This document shows, piece by piece, positions 8,527-20,274 of a DNA stretch of 64,000 nt. Made by a program: the position numbers and the translations under genes. The stretch comes from Afipia sp. 64-13. GTDB taxonomy: Bacteria > Pseudomonadota > Alphaproteobacteria > Rhizobiales > Xanthobacteraceae. The DNA lies in NCBI GenBank assembly GCA_001897755.1, contig MKUJ01000017.1, positions 118,493 through 182,492 on the forward strand. Reading direction: 5' to 3'. Numbering within the stretch: the first letter of the stretch is position 1; each line of letters begins with the position of its first letter. The notes beneath the pieces were generated by a model. The model worked only from the letters and a program-made list of their open reading frames with translations. It made no database searches and was not told the origin of the DNA.

Positions 8527-10035
8527 TCAGTTTAAGGCCGCGGCCTTCACGGCCGTGATCGCCGCGCTGTAATTGTTGACGAGTTGCTGCACCGAGGCCG
8601 CCGACATATCCAGCACCGGCTTCGGATAGACGCCGAACAGGATCGTCAGCACCACAAACGGCGCCAAAATGAAGACCTCGCGCGCAGTCATATCCTTGAT
8701 CGACGCCAGCGCCGGCTTCTCCAGAGCGCCGAACACGATCTTGCGGTAGAGCCAGAGCGCATAGGCCGCCGAGAGAATGACGCCGAGCGTGGCGAAGATC
8801 GCGGTCGAAACCGAAACCTTGAAGGTGCCGAGCAGCGTCAGGAATTCCCCGACGAACCCGGAGGTACCGGGCAGACCGACATTGGCCATGGTGAAGACCA
8901 TGAACACCAGCGCGTAGAGCGGCATGCGGTTGACGAGGCCGCCATAAGCGGCGATCTCGCGGGTGTGCATGCGGTCGTAGATGATGCCGACGCACAGGAA
9001 CAGCGCGCCGGAGACGATGCCGTGCGACACCATCTGGAACACGCCGCCGGCCACGCCCTGCGTGGTGCCGGCGAAGATGCCCATGGTGACGAAGCCCATA
9101 TGCGCGACCGAGGAGTACGCGATCAGCTTCTTCATGTCCTCCTGCATCAAGGCGACCAGCGAGGTGTAAACGATCGCGATCGCCGAGAGCGTCCACACCA
9201 GTGGCGCGAAATCATGCGAGGCCAGCGGGAACATCGGCAGCGAGAAACGCAGGAAGCCGTAGCCGCCCATCTTCAAGAGAATCGCCGCCAGCACCACCGA
9301 GCCCGCGGTCGGCGCCTCGACGTGCGCATCCGGCAGCCAGGTGTGGACCGGCCACATCGGCATCTTCACCGCGAACGAGGCGAAGAACGCCAGCCACGCC
9401 CACGTTTGCAGGCCGCGCGGCACCGCCGTGGTCATCAGCGTCGGAATGTCGGTGGTGCCGGCATTCCAGTACAGCGCCATGATGGCGAGCAGCATCAGCA
9501 CCGAGCCGAGCAGCGTGTAGAGGAAGAACTTGAAGGTGGCGTAGACACGGCGCGGACCGCCCCACACGCCGATGATCAGGAACATCGGAATGAGGCCGCC
9601 TTCGAAGAACAGATAGAACAGCACGAGATCGAGCGCCGAGAAGGTGCCGACCATCAGCGTTTCCAGAATGAGGAACGCCATCATGTATTCGCGCACGCGC
9701 AGCTTCACCGCGCGCCAGCTCGCCAGGATGCAGAACGGCATCAGCGCGGTGGTGAGGATCACGAACGGCAGCGAGATGCCATCGACGCCCATGTGATAGG
9801 TGATGGTGTTGGCGAGCCAGGGCGCCTTTTCGACGAACTGGAAGCCCGCCTGCGTCGGATCGAACCGCATCACCAGAACGAGCGAAACCGCGAAGGTGAC
9901 GATGGTGGTCCACAGCGCGACCCAGCGCGCGGTGCGGTTTGCCGCCTCCTCGCCGCCGCGCGCCATGAGATAGACCAGCAGCGCGCCGGCGACCGGCAGG
10001 AAAGTGACGATGGAAAGCACAGGCCAGGTTGTCAT
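8527..10035 (-). CDS. nuoM: NADH-quinone oxidoreductase subunit M
   Basis: A 502-aa antiporter-like subunit. The essential TM5 Glu is in '[18 protein letters not shown]' and the TM7/8 Lys in '[20 protein letters not shown]'; both are present. The frame is open well upstream, but the start is fixed at the ATG at 10035 (MTTWPVLS), which overlaps the nuoL stop as ATGA. The upstream part of the frame is a shadow of the nuoL C-terminus. Confidence 0.97.
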   Translation of the reverse strand: MTTWPVLSIVTFLPVAGALLVYLMARGGEEAANRTARWVALWTTIVTFAVSLVLVMRFDPTQAGFQFVEKAPWLANTITYHMGVDGISLPFVILTTALMPFCILASWRAVKLRVREYMMAFLILETLMVGTFSALDLVLFYLFFEGGLIPMFLIIGVWGGPRRVYATFKFFLYTLLGSVLMLLAIMALYWNAGTTDIPTLMTTAVPRGLQTWAWLAFFASFAVKMPMWPVHTWLPDAHVEAPTAGSVVLAAILLKMGGYGFLRFSLPMFPLASHDFAPLVWTLSAIAIVYTSLVALMQEDMKKLIAYSSVAHMGFVTMGIFAGTTQGVAGGVFQMVSHGIVSGALFLCVGIIYDRMHTREIAAYGGLVNRMPLYALVFMVFTMANVGLPGTSGFVGEFLTLLGTFKVSVSTAIFATLGVILSAAYALWLYRKIVFGALEKPALASIKDMTAREVFILAPFVVLTILFGVYPKPVLDMSAASVQQLVNNYSAAITAVKAAALN

Positions 10036-12113
10036 TGCTGGCCCCCGACGCCGAACATGAACCAGGTGATGAGCCCCGCGACACCGATCATCATCGCGAA
10101 GGCATAGTGGTAGAGATAGCCGGTCTGCACGCGCATCAGCCTGCGCGTCACATCCAGCACCCGGGCGGACACGCCGTCCGGACCGAAGCCGTCGATCACG
10201 AGACCGTCGCCCTTCTTCCAGAGGAAACGTCCGAGCCATTTGGCGGGACGCACGAAGATCACGTCATACAGCTCGTCGAAGTACCATTTGTTGAGCAGGA
10301 ACCTGTAGAGCAGCGGATGGTGGCTGGCGAGTTCGACCGGCAGATATGGCCGGCGGATGTAGAACAGCCACGCCACGGCAAAGCCCCCCGCCATCATCAC
10401 CGTCGGCGAGAACGCGATCCAGGCCGGAATGTGATGCATCTCTTCCAGAATGTTCGGCTTCAGCTTCAGCGATTCGCGGAAGAACTCGTCGACGCCGTGG
10501 CCGACGAACAGCTCCTTGAACGGGAAGCCGGCGAGCAGCGAGCCCGCGGCCAGCACGTACAGCGGCACCATCATCACCCACGGGTTCTCACGCGCGGCCT
10601 CGTAATGATGATGGTCGTGCGGCTCGCCGTGGAAGGTCTTGAAAATCAGACGCCAGGAATAGAACGAGGTCAGGCCGGCCGCGACCACGGTCGCGAGGAA
10701 GGCATAGAGCGCGAACGGGTTATGCGACACGAACGCAGACTCGATGATCGCATCCTTGGAGAAGTAGCCGGCGGTGAGCGGGAATCCGGTCAGCGCCAGC
10801 GTGCCGATCACCATGGTGGCGTAGGTGTAGGGAATGCGATCCTTCAGGCCGCCCATGTTGCGGATGTCCTGCTCGTGATGCATCGCGGCGATCACCGAGC
10901 CGGACCCCAGGAACAGCAGCGCCTTGAAGAAGGCGTGCGTGAACAGATGGAACATGCCGACCGAATAGGCGCCCGCCCCCATCGCCACGAACATGTAGCC
11001 GAGCTGCGAACAGGTCGAATAAGCGACGATGCGCTTGATGTCGTTCTGCACTAGACCGATGGTCGCGGCGAACAGTGCCGTGGTGCCGCCGATCAGCATC
11101 ACGAAGGCCTGCGCATTCGGCGCCAATTCGAACAGCGGCGACAGGCGCGCCACCATGAAGACGCCGGCGGTGACCATGGTCGCGGCATGGATCAGCGCCG
11201 ACACCGGGGTCGGGCCTTCCATCGCGTCCGGCAGCCAGGTGTGCAGCAGGAACTGGGCCGACTTACCCATCGCACCCATGAACAGCATCAGGCAGGTAAA
11301 GGTCAGCGCGTCGACATCCCAGTGGAAGACATGGATGGTCTTGCCGACGAGACTTGGAGCCGAGGCGAAGATGGTCTCGAAATCGATCGAGCCAACCAGC
11401 GCGAAGATCGCGAAGATGCCGAGCAGAAAGCCGAAATCGCCGACACGGTTGACCACGAACGCCTTGATGGCGGCGGCATTGGCCGACGGCTTCTGAAACC
11501 AGAACCCGATCAGGAGATAGCTCGCGAGGCCGACGCCTTCCCAGCCGAAGAAGAGCTGCACCAGATTGTCGGCGGTCACCAGCATCAGCATGGCGAAGGT
11601 GAACAGCGACAGATACGCCATGAAGCGCGGACGGTTCGGATCCTCGTGCATGTAGCCGATCGAATACAAGTGCACGAGCGAGGACACCGAAGTGACGACG
11701 ACCAGCATGACCGCGGTCAGCGTGTCGACGCGCAGCATCCAGGCAACCTTGAGATCGCCGGAATTGATCCACGGCAACAGGTCGATACGCGCGGCGTGAT
11801 GCAGCAGGCCGACATCGACGAACGCAACCCACGACAGCGCCGCCGAAGTCAGCAGCAGCATGGTGGTGACGACTTCCGCGGCGCGCGAGCCGGCGGCCGG
11901 CGGCTCGACCGGGCCGTGATCGTCATGGCCATGATCATCATGCGCGGCATGGTCATGCGCCTCGTGCGCGTGCGCGGCATGGCCGTGACCATGGCCGTGG
12001 TCGGCATGCTCCATCTCGTCGCCGCTCGGGTTGCGCCCGTGCGCGCCCCAGATGGCGATCGCGCCGGCAATCAGGGCGCCGATCAGCGGCAGGAATACGA
12101 TGGCCTGAATCAT
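10032..12113 (-). CDS. nuoL: NADH-quinone oxidoreductase subunit L with a His-rich loop
   Basis: A 693-aa distal proton-pumping subunit with the long lateral helix that spans the membrane arm. Conserved stretches include '[20 protein letters not shown]' (essential Glu) and '[20 protein letters not shown]'. The loop after the first helix (residues about 35-67) carries roughly 13 His in 32 residues interleaved with Asp/Gly/Ala, which is absent from E. coli NuoL. By the usual topology this loop would be on the periplasmic side, but I cannot confirm that. The gene starts 7 bp after nuoK and overlaps nuoM (ATGA). Confidence 0.97.
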   Translation of the reverse strand: MIQAIVFLPLIGALIAGAIAIWGAHGRNPSGDEMEHADHGHGHGHAAHAHEAHDHAAHDDHGHDDHGPVEPPAAGSRAAEVVTTMLLLTSAALSWVAFVDVGLLHHAARIDLLPWINSGDLKVAWMLRVDTLTAVMLVVVTSVSSLVHLYSIGYMHEDPNRPRFMAYLSLFTFAMLMLVTADNLVQLFFGWEGVGLASYLLIGFWFQKPSANAAAIKAFVVNRVGDFGFLLGIFAIFALVGSIDFETIFASAPSLVGKTIHVFHWDVDALTFTCLMLFMGAMGKSAQFLLHTWLPDAMEGPTPVSALIHAATMVTAGVFMVARLSPLFELAPNAQAFVMLIGGTTALFAATIGLVQNDIKRIVAYSTCSQLGYMFVAMGAGAYSVGMFHLFTHAFFKALLFLGSGSVIAAMHHEQDIRNMGGLKDRIPYTYATMVIGTLALTGFPLTAGYFSKDAIIESAFVSHNPFALYAFLATVVAAGLTSFYSWRLIFKTFHGEPHDHHHYEAARENPWVMMVPLYVLAAGSLLAGFPFKELFVGHGVDEFFRESLKLKPNILEEMHHIPAWIAFSPTVMMAGGFAVAWLFYIRRPYLPVELASHHPLLYRFLLNKWYFDELYDVIFVRPAKWLGRFLWKKGDGLVIDGFGPDGVSARVLDVTRRLMRVQTGYLYHYAFAMMIGVAGLITWFMFGVGGQQ

Positions 12114-12120
12114 GTTGGTC

Positions 12121-12429
12121 TCAGCCCTTCATCAGGTTGATGTCTTCGACCGCGATCGAGCCGCGGTTGCGGAAGAACACCACCAGCACGGCAAGGCCGA
12201 TCGCCGCTTCCGCCGCCGCCACGGTCAGCACCAGAAGCGCGTAAATCTGCCCCACGATGTCATTAAGAAAACTCGAGAACGCGACGAGATTGACGTTCGC
12301 CGACAACAGGATCAACTCGATCGACATCAGGATGATGATGACGTTCTTGCGGTTGATGAAGATGCCGAGAATCCCCAGCGTGAACAGGATCGCGCCGACC
12401 GCGAGGTAATGTCCGAGACCGATCGTCAT
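12121..12429 (-). CDS. nuoK: NADH-quinone oxidoreductase subunit K
   Basis: A 102-aa, three-helix subunit with the two buried glutamates expected of the family ('[13 protein letters not shown]' and '[13 protein letters not shown]'), part of the proton channel next to NuoJ and NuoN. The ATG at 12429 overlaps the nuoJ stop (ATGA); an in-frame GTG at 12438 would add three residues but is less likely. Confidence 0.96.
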   Translation of the reverse strand: MTIGLGHYLAVGAILFTLGILGIFINRKNVIIILMSIELILLSANVNLVAFSSFLNDIVGQIYALLVLTVAAAEAAIGLAVLVVFFRNRGSIAVEDINLMKG

Positions 12430-13064
12430 TTCACCCACTCCCCGGCATCAGCGTCCTGAAGTCCCTGCCCCGACGCCACCTTGCGCATCGCCATCGCGGT
12501 CGCCTTGCCGCGCGCGTTCTGCGCGCTGACGTCCTGACGCTTGACGCTGGCCTTGTGGCGCAGCGTCAGCACGATCGCGCCGATCATCGCCACCAGCAGC
12601 ACCAGACCCGCCATCTGGAAATAATGGATGTAGCGGGTGTAGAGCACGAGACCGATCGCCTCGGTATTGGTGATCGCACCCGGAATCGGCGCAGTGATCG
12701 ACTTGCTGATGTTCGGGCTGATGACCCAGCCGCCCGCGACCAACAGCAGCTCGGCGAGGAAGATCGCGCCGACCAGAATCCCGACCGGCAGATATTCGAT
12801 GAAACCCTGCCGCAGCTCGGCGAAGTCGACGTCGAGCATCATGATCACGAACAGGAACAGCACCGCCACCGCGCCGACATAGACGACCACCAGGATCATC
12901 GCGAGGAATTCGGCGCCGAGCAGCAGGAACAGCCCAGCCGCGTTGACGAAGGCGAGGATCATGAACAGCACGGAGTGCACCGGGTTACGCGCGGTGATGA
13001 CCATCACCGCGGAAGCCACGCAGACGCCAGCGAAGAGATAGAAGAAGAGCGCGGGAAAAATCAT
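12426..13064 (-). CDS. nuoJ: NADH-quinone oxidoreductase subunit J
   Basis: A 212-aa, five-helix membrane subunit ('[17 protein letters not shown]', '[19 protein letters not shown]', '[15 protein letters not shown]'). The conserved Tyr-Val-Gly of TM3 ('[11 protein letters not shown]') is intact. The hydrophilic C-terminal tail of about 40 residues is ordinary for alphaproteobacterial NuoJ. It follows nuoI by 9 bp and overlaps nuoK. Confidence 0.96.
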   Translation of the reverse strand: MIFPALFFYLFAGVCVASAVMVITARNPVHSVLFMILAFVNAAGLFLLLGAEFLAMILVVVYVGAVAVLFLFVIMMLDVDFAELRQGFIEYLPVGILVGAIFLAELLLVAGGWVISPNISKSITAPIPGAITNTEAIGLVLYTRYIHYFQMAGLVLLVAMIGAIVLTLRHKASVKRQDVSAQNARGKATAMAMRKVASGQGLQDADAGEWVK

Positions 13065-13073
13065 GCGGCTGCT

Positions 13074-13562
13074 CTATCGGTAAGGCGCGTCGAGCGCGAT
13101 GTTCTTGGCGATTTCGCGCTCCCAGCGGTCACCGTTGGCGAGCAGCCGTGCCTTGTCATAATAAAGCTCCTCGCGCGTCTCGGTCGCGAACTCGAAATTC
13201 GGTCCCTCGACGATGGCTTCGACCGGGCATGCCTCCTGGCACAGGCCGCAATAAATGCACTTCACCATGTCGATGTCGTAGCGCACGGTGCGGCGGGTGC
13301 CGTCGTTGCGGCGCGGACCGGCCTCGATGGTGATGGCCTGCGCCGGGCAGATCGCCTCGCACAGCTTGCAGGCGATGCAGCGCTCCTCGCCGTTCGGATA
13401 ACGGCGCAGCGCATGCTCGCCGCGAAAGCGCGGGGAGATCGGCCCCTTCTCGAAGGGATAGTTCAGGGTCGGCTTCGGCCGGAAGAAGTAGCGCATCGTC
13501 AGCACGAAGGCTGCGGCGAACTCCTTGAGCAAAAGCGAATTGGCTGCGGATGCTATACCCAT
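13074..13562 (-). CDS. nuoI: NADH-quinone oxidoreductase subunit I (2x[4Fe-4S])
   Basis: A 162-aa ferredoxin-like subunit that holds clusters N6a and N6b. Both C-x2-C-x2-C-x3-CP motifs are visible: '[12 protein letters not shown]' and '[12 protein letters not shown]'. The N-terminal amphipathic stretch that contacts the membrane arm is present. It carries electrons from NuoG to NuoB. It starts 7 bp after nuoH. Confidence 0.97.
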   Translation of the reverse strand: MGIASAANSLLLKEFAAAFVLTMRYFFRPKPTLNYPFEKGPISPRFRGEHALRRYPNGEERCIACKLCEAICPAQAITIEAGPRRNDGTRRTVRYDIDMVKCIYCGLCQEACPVEAIVEGPNFEFATETREELYYDKARLLANGDRWEREIAKNIALDAPYR

Positions 13563-13569
13563 GACAACC

Positions 13570-14640
13570 TCACTTCACCGCAAACCCGGTGAATTGCAGG
13601 ACACCCGCGACGATCACGACCATCGCCAGCGACAACGGCAGGAACACCTTCCAGCCGAGCCGCATGAGCTGGTCGTAGCGGTAACGGGGAACGATCGCCT
13701 TCGCCATCGCGATCATGAAGAAGAACGCGAAAGCCTTCAGCGTGAACCAGATGACGCCCGGCACCCAGGTGAACGGCGGCAGATCGACCGGCGGCAGCCA
13801 GCCGCCCATGAACAGGATCGCGCCCATCGCGCACATGGTGCAGATCGCGACATACTCGCCGAGCATGAACAGCAGATACGGCGTCGAGCCGTATTCCACC
13901 ATGAAGCCGGCGACCAGTTCGGATTCGGCCTCGACGAGGTCGAACGGCGGACGGTTGGTCTCCGCCAGCGCCGAGACGTAGAAGATCACGAACATCGGCA
14001 GCAGCGGCAGCCAGTACCAGTTCAGGATGGTCAGCCACGGCAGGCCGATCATGGTGGCAAGGCCACGGGTGTGCTGCGCCTCAACGATCGCGGTGAGATT
14101 GAGCGAGCCGACGCAGAGAAGCACGGTGACGATGACGAAGCCGATCGAGACTTCATACGACACCATCTGCGCCGCCGAGCGGAGCGCGGCGAGGAACGGA
14201 TATTTCGAGTTCGACGACCAGCCGGCCATGATGATGCCGTAGATCGACAGCGAGGAGATCGCGAAAATATAAAGGATGCCGACGTTGATGTCGGCGATCA
14301 CCCAGTTGAGATTGACCGGGATCACCGCCCAGGCGGCGAGCGCCAGCACGCAGCTTACCAGCGGCGCCAGCAGGAACACGCCCTTGTTGGAGCCGGCCGG
14401 AATGATCGGCTCTTTCAGCACGAACTTCAGAAGGTCGGCGAAGGACTGGAACAGGCCCCAGGGACCGACGACGTTCGGGCCGCGCCGGATCTGCACCGCC
14501 GCCCAGATCTTGCGGTCGGCGAGCAGGATGTAGGCGATCGCCACCAGCAGCACGACGAGCAGCAGCACGCTCTGCGCCAGCATCACGATCAGTGGCCAGA
14601 TGATGTCGGTCCAGGCCGAGCTTGCGAAGAATTCGGACAT
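13570..14640 (-). CDS. nuoH: NADH-quinone oxidoreductase subunit H
   Basis: A 356-aa membrane subunit that forms the quinone entry site at the junction with the peripheral arm. Family stretches are complete: '[26 protein letters not shown]', '[20 protein letters not shown]' (loop with several conserved Glu/Asp) and '[18 protein letters not shown]'. It starts 7 bp after the nuoG stop codon. Confidence 0.97.
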   Translation of the reverse strand: MSEFFASSAWTDIIWPLIVMLAQSVLLLVVLLVAIAYILLADRKIWAAVQIRRGPNVVGPWGLFQSFADLLKFVLKEPIIPAGSNKGVFLLAPLVSCVLALAAWAVIPVNLNWVIADINVGILYIFAISSLSIYGIIMAGWSSNSKYPFLAALRSAAQMVSYEVSIGFVIVTVLLCVGSLNLTAIVEAQHTRGLATMIGLPWLTILNWYWLPLLPMFVIFYVSALAETNRPPFDLVEAESELVAGFMVEYGSTPYLLFMLGEYVAICTMCAMGAILFMGGWLPPVDLPPFTWVPGVIWFTLKAFAFFFMIAMAKAIVPRYRYDQLMRLGWKVFLPLSLAMVVIVAGVLQFTGFAVK

Positions 14641-14647
14641 CGTGTGC

Positions 14648-16723
14648 TTACTCCGCCGCGTTCAGCATCTGGCCGGCAGCCAAACGCGAGCATTCGGCCA
14701 TCACCGCGGAGGCCCGCGCGATGGGGTTGGTCAGATAGAAGTCGGCGACCGGGCTCTTGAGCGCGCTCTTGTCGAGCGCACCGCCGCGCGAGGCGAGCGT
14801 CTTGAGGCCCGCCGCGTCGCCGGCCTCGATCTGGTCGATGCGCATCAGATGCGGCACGACCCGGAACATCGCCTGGCGCAGTTGCACCAGCGAGTCATAC
14901 GGCAGCTTCTTGCCCAGCACCTCGGACAGCGCACGGATGATCGCCCAGTCCTCACGCGCCTCGCCCGGCGGGAAGGACGCGCGGTTCGCCATCTGCACCC
15001 GGCCCTCAAGGTTGACGTAGATGCCGGTCTTCTCGGTGTAGGCCGCGCCCGGCAGGATCACGTCGGCGCGATGCGCGCCGCGATCGCCATGGGTGCCGAT
15101 GTAGACCACGAACGCGCCATCCGGCACGTTCACCTCGTCCGCACCCAGCAGAAACACCGCGTCGAGCGCGCCCGGCGCCAGCATCTGCGCCGCCGTTAGC
15201 GACCCCTCGCCCGGCGCGAAACCGATATCGAGCGCGCCGACCTGCGAGGCCGAGTTGTGCAGAACCGCAAAGCCGTTCCAGCCGTCCTTCACCGCGCCGA
15301 GGTCGCCAGCGAGCTTGGCGGCGAGCGCCAGCACCGCCGCGCCGTCCTTGCGGGCGACGACCCCTGCCCCGACCAGCACGATCGGGTTCTTGGCGTTCTT
15401 CAGCGTCTCGGCAAAGGAGTGCTTGCCGCCCGCCAGTTCCGACAACGTGTCGGGGCCGGCGCCGAGATGCTCGTAGTCATAGGTCAGCTCGGCCTTCTCG
15501 CCGATGACGCCGACCTTGAGTTGGCCGGTGCGCCAGCGCTTGCGGATGCGCGCATTGAGGATCGCCGCCTCGCGGCGCGGATTGGCGCCGACGATCAGCA
15601 GCGCGTCGGCCTGCTCGATGCCCGCGATGGTCGGATTGAAAATGTAGGACGCGCGGCCCGCCGCGATGTCGAAGGCATCGCCATGCTGAGTGGCGACATT
15701 GGCCGCGCCGAACTGCGCCAGAAGCTGCTTGAGCGCGAACATGTCCTCGACGGCGGCAAGATCGCCGGCGATCGCGCCGATCCGCTTGCCGTCCACGCGG
15801 CCGAGCTTCGCCGCGATGGCGGCGAACGCCTCGTTCCATGACGCCGCGCGCAGCTTGCCGTTCTCGCGCACATAAGGTCGGTCGAGGCGCTGGGTGCGCA
15901 GGCCGTCGACGATGTGGCGGGTCTTGTCGGAAATCCACTCCTCGTTCACCGCCTCGTTGACGCGCGGCAGAATGCGCATCACCTCGCGGCCGCGGGTGTC
16001 GACGCGGATCGCCGAGCCGACCGCATCCATCACGTCGATGGACTGGGTCTTGCCAAGCTCCCACGGACGCGCGGCGAACGCATAAGGCTTCGAGGTCAGC
16101 GCGCCGACCGGGCAGATATCGACAAGGTTGCCCTGCAGCTCGGAGGTCAACGCGCTTTCGAGATAGGTGGTGATCTCGACATCTTCGCCACGGCCGATCA
16201 AACCCATCTCCGGCACGCCGCACACTTCGGTGGAGAAGCGGACGCAGCGCGTGCACTGGATGCAGCGGGTCATCACGGTCTTGATGAGAACGCCCATATA
16301 CTTGTCTTCGACCGCGCGCTTGTTCTCGGCGAAGCGGCTGGTGTCGACGCCGTAGCCCATCGCCTGGTCCTGCAGGTCGCACTCGCCACCCTGATCGCAG
16401 ATCGGGCAATCGAGCGGATGGTTGATGAGCAGGAATTCCATCACGCCTTCGCGCGCCTTCTTCACCATCGGCGATTTGGTTTTCACCGAGGGCAATTCGC
16501 CGTTCGGGCCCGGACGGCAGTCGCGCACGCCCCAGGCGCAGCTTGCGACCGGCTTCGGCGAGCCCGCGACCTCGACGAGACACATGCGGCAGTTGCCGGC
16601 GATGGAAAGACGCTCGTGGTAGCAGAAGCGCGGAATTTCAGCGCCCGCCGCCTCGCACGCCTGCAACAGCGTGTATTCGGCCGGAACGTCGATCTCTTTG
16701 CCGTCGATCAGAATTTTAGTCAT
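14648..16723 (-). CDS. nuoG: NADH-quinone oxidoreductase subunit G
   Basis: A 691-aa iron-sulfur subunit of the NADH module. The N-terminus has a [2Fe-2S] motif ('[15 protein letters not shown]'), then the His-Cys [4Fe-4S] site ('[19 protein letters not shown]') and a further [4Fe-4S] site ('[10 protein letters not shown]'), then a molybdopterin-oxidoreductase-like domain. I chose the ATG at 16723 (MTKILIDG). It overlaps the 3' end of the 95-aa gene upstream by 8 bp, so that small gene is translationally linked to nuoG. Confidence 0.97.
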   Translation of the reverse strand: MTKILIDGKEIDVPAEYTLLQACEAAGAEIPRFCYHERLSIAGNCRMCLVEVAGSPKPVASCAWGVRDCRPGPNGELPSVKTKSPMVKKAREGVMEFLLINHPLDCPICDQGGECDLQDQAMGYGVDTSRFAENKRAVEDKYMGVLIKTVMTRCIQCTRCVRFSTEVCGVPEMGLIGRGEDVEITTYLESALTSELQGNLVDICPVGALTSKPYAFAARPWELGKTQSIDVMDAVGSAIRVDTRGREVMRILPRVNEAVNEEWISDKTRHIVDGLRTQRLDRPYVRENGKLRAASWNEAFAAIAAKLGRVDGKRIGAIAGDLAAVEDMFALKQLLAQFGAANVATQHGDAFDIAAGRASYIFNPTIAGIEQADALLIVGANPRREAAILNARIRKRWRTGQLKVGVIGEKAELTYDYEHLGAGPDTLSELAGGKHSFAETLKNAKNPIVLVGAGVVARKDGAAVLALAAKLAGDLGAVKDGWNGFAVLHNSASQVGALDIGFAPGEGSLTAAQMLAPGALDAVFLLGADEVNVPDGAFVVYIGTHGDRGAHRADVILPGAAYTEKTGIYVNLEGRVQMANRASFPPGEAREDWAIIRALSEVLGKKLPYDSLVQLRQAMFRVVPHLMRIDQIEAGDAAGLKTLASRGGALDKSALKSPVADFYLTNPIARASAVMAECSRLAAGQMLNAAE

Positions 16724-17002
16724 GGCGCATATCTTTGCTTTTCGAGCCGGGCTCGCCATAGCAAGCATTTTCATATGCCGGATGCTGCTTAACGACTGCC
16801 CGCCAAAGATCGAACATGTCGCCTCCGGAAATTGTACCGATGCCGCGTCTAAGGAGCTTCCAGTCTTCCGCAGGCATCAGCGATTCAGTTTCGACAAGCA
16901 ATTCATCAAACGCCCGGTCACATTGCTGCAGACACCGAATAACTGCATCCGCAGCACGCGGGTTTGGCATGGGAATGTCGCTCATCCGAAATTCCATCTG
17001 CA

Positions 17003-17003
<1 letters not shown>
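16716..17003 (-). CDS. Unknown 95-aa protein encoded between nuoF and nuoG
   Basis: A 95-aa soluble, mostly helical-looking protein with no domain I recognise. Its ATG overlaps the nuoF stop (TAATG) behind a GGAG motif, and its last codons overlap the nuoG start by 8 bp. That double coupling argues strongly that it is a real gene of the operon. It contains two Cys (in 'RCLQQCDRAFDELL' and a single one near the C-terminus makes three in all) and ends in a basic tail. A role in complex I assembly or a lineage-specific accessory subunit is only a guess from position. An alternative start is the ATG at 16985. Confidence 0.75.
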
Positions 17004-18328
<1,325 letters not shown>

Positions 18329-18346
18329 GTGTCGCTTCCTGACCCG

Positions 18347-18520
18347 TCAGCGCCTGGTTTGCTGGTAGGCGAGCGCGGCAGCCATCGCGCCAAACGCGAC
18401 TGCCCAGCTCAAACTCGATTCGATGCCCGTGCCGAGCACATAGAAATTCAGCACGAAGATGAAAACCGCCGCGCACAGCGTGTGGAACAAGATGTGGCGC
18501 AGCTTTGTCGCGTCCATCAT
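18347..18520 (-). CDS. Unknown 57-aa two-helix membrane protein between nuoE and nuoF
   Basis: A short frame easily missed: 57 codons starting 'MMDATKLRHILFHTLCAAVF' and ending 'AYQQTRR'. Two hydrophobic segments (about 9-30 and 36-52) suggest a helical hairpin with a basic C-terminus. The ATG overlaps the nuoE stop as ATGA (18520-18517), and 18 bp separate its stop from nuoF. This placement and the coding-like composition make it a likely real gene. I know no family for it. It could be a small accessory subunit or assembly factor of complex I, but nothing in the sequence proves that. The second ATG at 18517 is an alternative start. Confidence 0.75.
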   Translation of the reverse strand: MMDATKLRHILFHTLCAAVFIFVLNFYVLGTGIESSLSWAVAFGAMAAALAYQQTRR

Positions 18521-19272
18521 TTGCCCTTCCGCGTTGCATCATCCGCCGGCGGCTTCGGCGCGGGCCGCTCCTGAACGTTCGCGACTTCGCTGGCCTTCTT
18601 CGGCTCCGCATCGGACAGCACCGGCTCCTTCGGCGTGCCACCCTGATTTTTCGCCGGCTTGCCGCCGCCATTGATCAGCGTGGCCTGTCCCGTGATCGGC
18701 GCGGCGAACTGGCGGCCGTTCTGCGGACCGGGCTTGGGCGGATTGCCCGAGGCGAAACCATCGAGCACCTTTTCGAAGCTCTCCGGCGTCAGGTCCTCGT
18801 AGGTGTCCTTCCAGATCATCGCCATCGGCGCATTCACGCAGGCGCCGAGACACTCCACCTCTTCCCAGCTGAAATCGCCATCGGCCGAAACATGCAGCGG
18901 GTCGTGATGAATGCGGTGCTTGCAGACGTCGATGATCTCCTGCGCGCCACGCAGGCGGCACGGCGTCGTGCCGCACACCTGCACATGCGCCTTCTTGCCG
19001 ACCGGCGCGAGCTGGAACATCGTGTAGAAGGTCGCGATCTCGAGCACGCGGATATAGGCCATGCCGAGCAGATCGGCGACCGCGCGGATCGCCGCCTCCG
19101 ACACCCAGCCGTCATGCTGCTCCTGCACGCGCCACAGGATCGGGATCACCGCCGACTGCTGCCGGCCGGCCGGGAACTTCGCGATCTGCGCCTTCGCCCA
19201 CGCCAGATTCTCTTCGCTGAAGGCGAAGCTTGCGGGCTGCTGCTCTTTCGGGGCCAAGCGACGAACGGCCAT
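18517..19272 (-). CDS. nuoE: NADH-quinone oxidoreductase subunit E with long C-terminal tail
   Basis: A 251-aa thioredoxin-fold [2Fe-2S] subunit of the NADH module. The four cluster ligands are visible in 'CGTTPCRLRG' and 'ECLGACVNAPMA'. Typical NuoE is about 160-180 residues; here some 70 extra residues rich in Pro, Lys, Ala and Glu follow the domain and look disordered. The ATG at 19272 follows the FkbM-like gene by 33 bp; its stop overlaps the small membrane protein gene. Confidence 0.96.
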   Translation of the reverse strand: MAVRRLAPKEQQPASFAFSEENLAWAKAQIAKFPAGRQQSAVIPILWRVQEQHDGWVSEAAIRAVADLLGMAYIRVLEIATFYTMFQLAPVGKKAHVQVCGTTPCRLRGAQEIIDVCKHRIHHDPLHVSADGDFSWEEVECLGACVNAPMAMIWKDTYEDLTPESFEKVLDGFASGNPPKPGPQNGRQFAAPITGQATLINGGGKPAKNQGGTPKEPVLSDAEPKKASEVANVQERPAPKPPADDATRKGK

Positions 19273-19305
19273 CGGTTACACTTTCAATCTTTCATCGCGC
19301 CACGG

Positions 19306-20274
19306 CTAGCGAGCCACGGCGCTGCGAGTTTGAGCTGAGTTCATACCGTAAAGACGTTGCAGCCAGAACGCGCTCGCCGTCGCGAACACGTTGTAGCCGA
19401 CATGGGAAGCCACCTTGATGCGATCGAGCACCTTCAGATCAGTGAGCCGCTCGAAGCGGCCGGTCACCGGATCGTGCACCACGACCTCCATCTGGGTGTG
19501 ATCGAGAATGTAGCGCGTGACGGTGTGATTGCGGTCGTTACCGTGTTCTTCGCAGATCACCATGGTCTCGGCCTGCAACAGCCGCGAGCCGCCCTTGATC
19601 GCCTCGATCTCGACGCCTTCGACATCGAGCTTGACGAGATACTTGCCCTCGGCCGGGATGCGGCCGTCCTCGATCAGACTGTCGAGCGAAATGACGGAGA
19701 CTTCCTCGCCGCCGGCCGCCACACCGCCGGCGATGCTGAACGCCTCGTGCTTGGTACCGGAGAGCCGGGCAACGCCGCGCTGCGCGCCGATCGCGGCATG
19801 AATGGGATAGAACCTGTTGCCGTTGATTTTGGCGTTGTGCGCCAGACGGGCGAAATTCTTCGCCGACGGCTCGATCGCGATCGCCTTGTGCGAGCCGAAC
19901 CGCGGGCTCGACACCAGCACGGACCAGTAGCCGTAATTCGCGCCGCAATCGAGCAGCGTGTAATCGACGTCTTTCGAGTCGAGCAGCAGCAGTTCGAGCT
20001 CATACTCGTATTTGAAGGTCCGGTTGAGCAACTTGCTCCAGTAGCCGTCGCCATACGGGAACGAGAAGATCGCACCCGGATTGAGCATGATGTCGATATC
20101 GCGCTCGGGCAGCAGCGTCTTGAGCGTGTTCGCGCAGGCGTTGTAGCCGCGATGCGAAATCAGCGCGCCCACCTTCGATCCCGCCAGCAGGGCAAGGCCG
20201 ATGCTGCGCTCCCATGGGGAAGCGCCCGACATCACACCCGTGTTGCGGTCGAACTGGATGGGCGCCTCGCTCAC
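19306..20274 (-). CDS. FkbM family methyltransferase embedded in nuo operon
   Basis: A 322-aa protein with a class I SAM-dependent methyltransferase core: motif I '[11 protein letters not shown]' near residue 108, an acidic residue after the second strand ('[10 protein letters not shown]') and the FkbM-typical '[16 protein letters not shown]'. FkbM enzymes usually O-methylate sugars, lipids or polyketides. The start chosen is a GTG at 20274 that overlaps the nuoD stop (GTGA) behind GAGGTGG; the frame is open further upstream but there it is only a shadow of nuoD. Nothing in the sequence links methylation to complex I, so its position between nuoD and nuoE is unexplained. It could act on an unrelated target and share only transcription. 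Confidence 0.88.
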   Translation of the reverse strand: MSEAPIQFDRNTGVMSGASPWERSIGLALLAGSKVGALISHRGYNACANTLKTLLPERDIDIMLNPGAIFSFPYGDGYWSKLLNRTFKYEYELELLLLDSKDVDYTLLDCGANYGYWSVLVSSPRFGSHKAIAIEPSAKNFARLAHNAKINGNRFYPIHAAIGAQRGVARLSGTKHEAFSIAGGVAAGGEEVSVISLDSLIEDGRIPAEGKYLVKLDVEGVEIEAIKGGSRLLQAETMVICEEHGNDRNHTVTRYILDHTQMEVVVHDPVTGRFERLTDLKVLDRIKVASHVGYNVFATASAFWLQRLYGMNSAQTRSAVAR

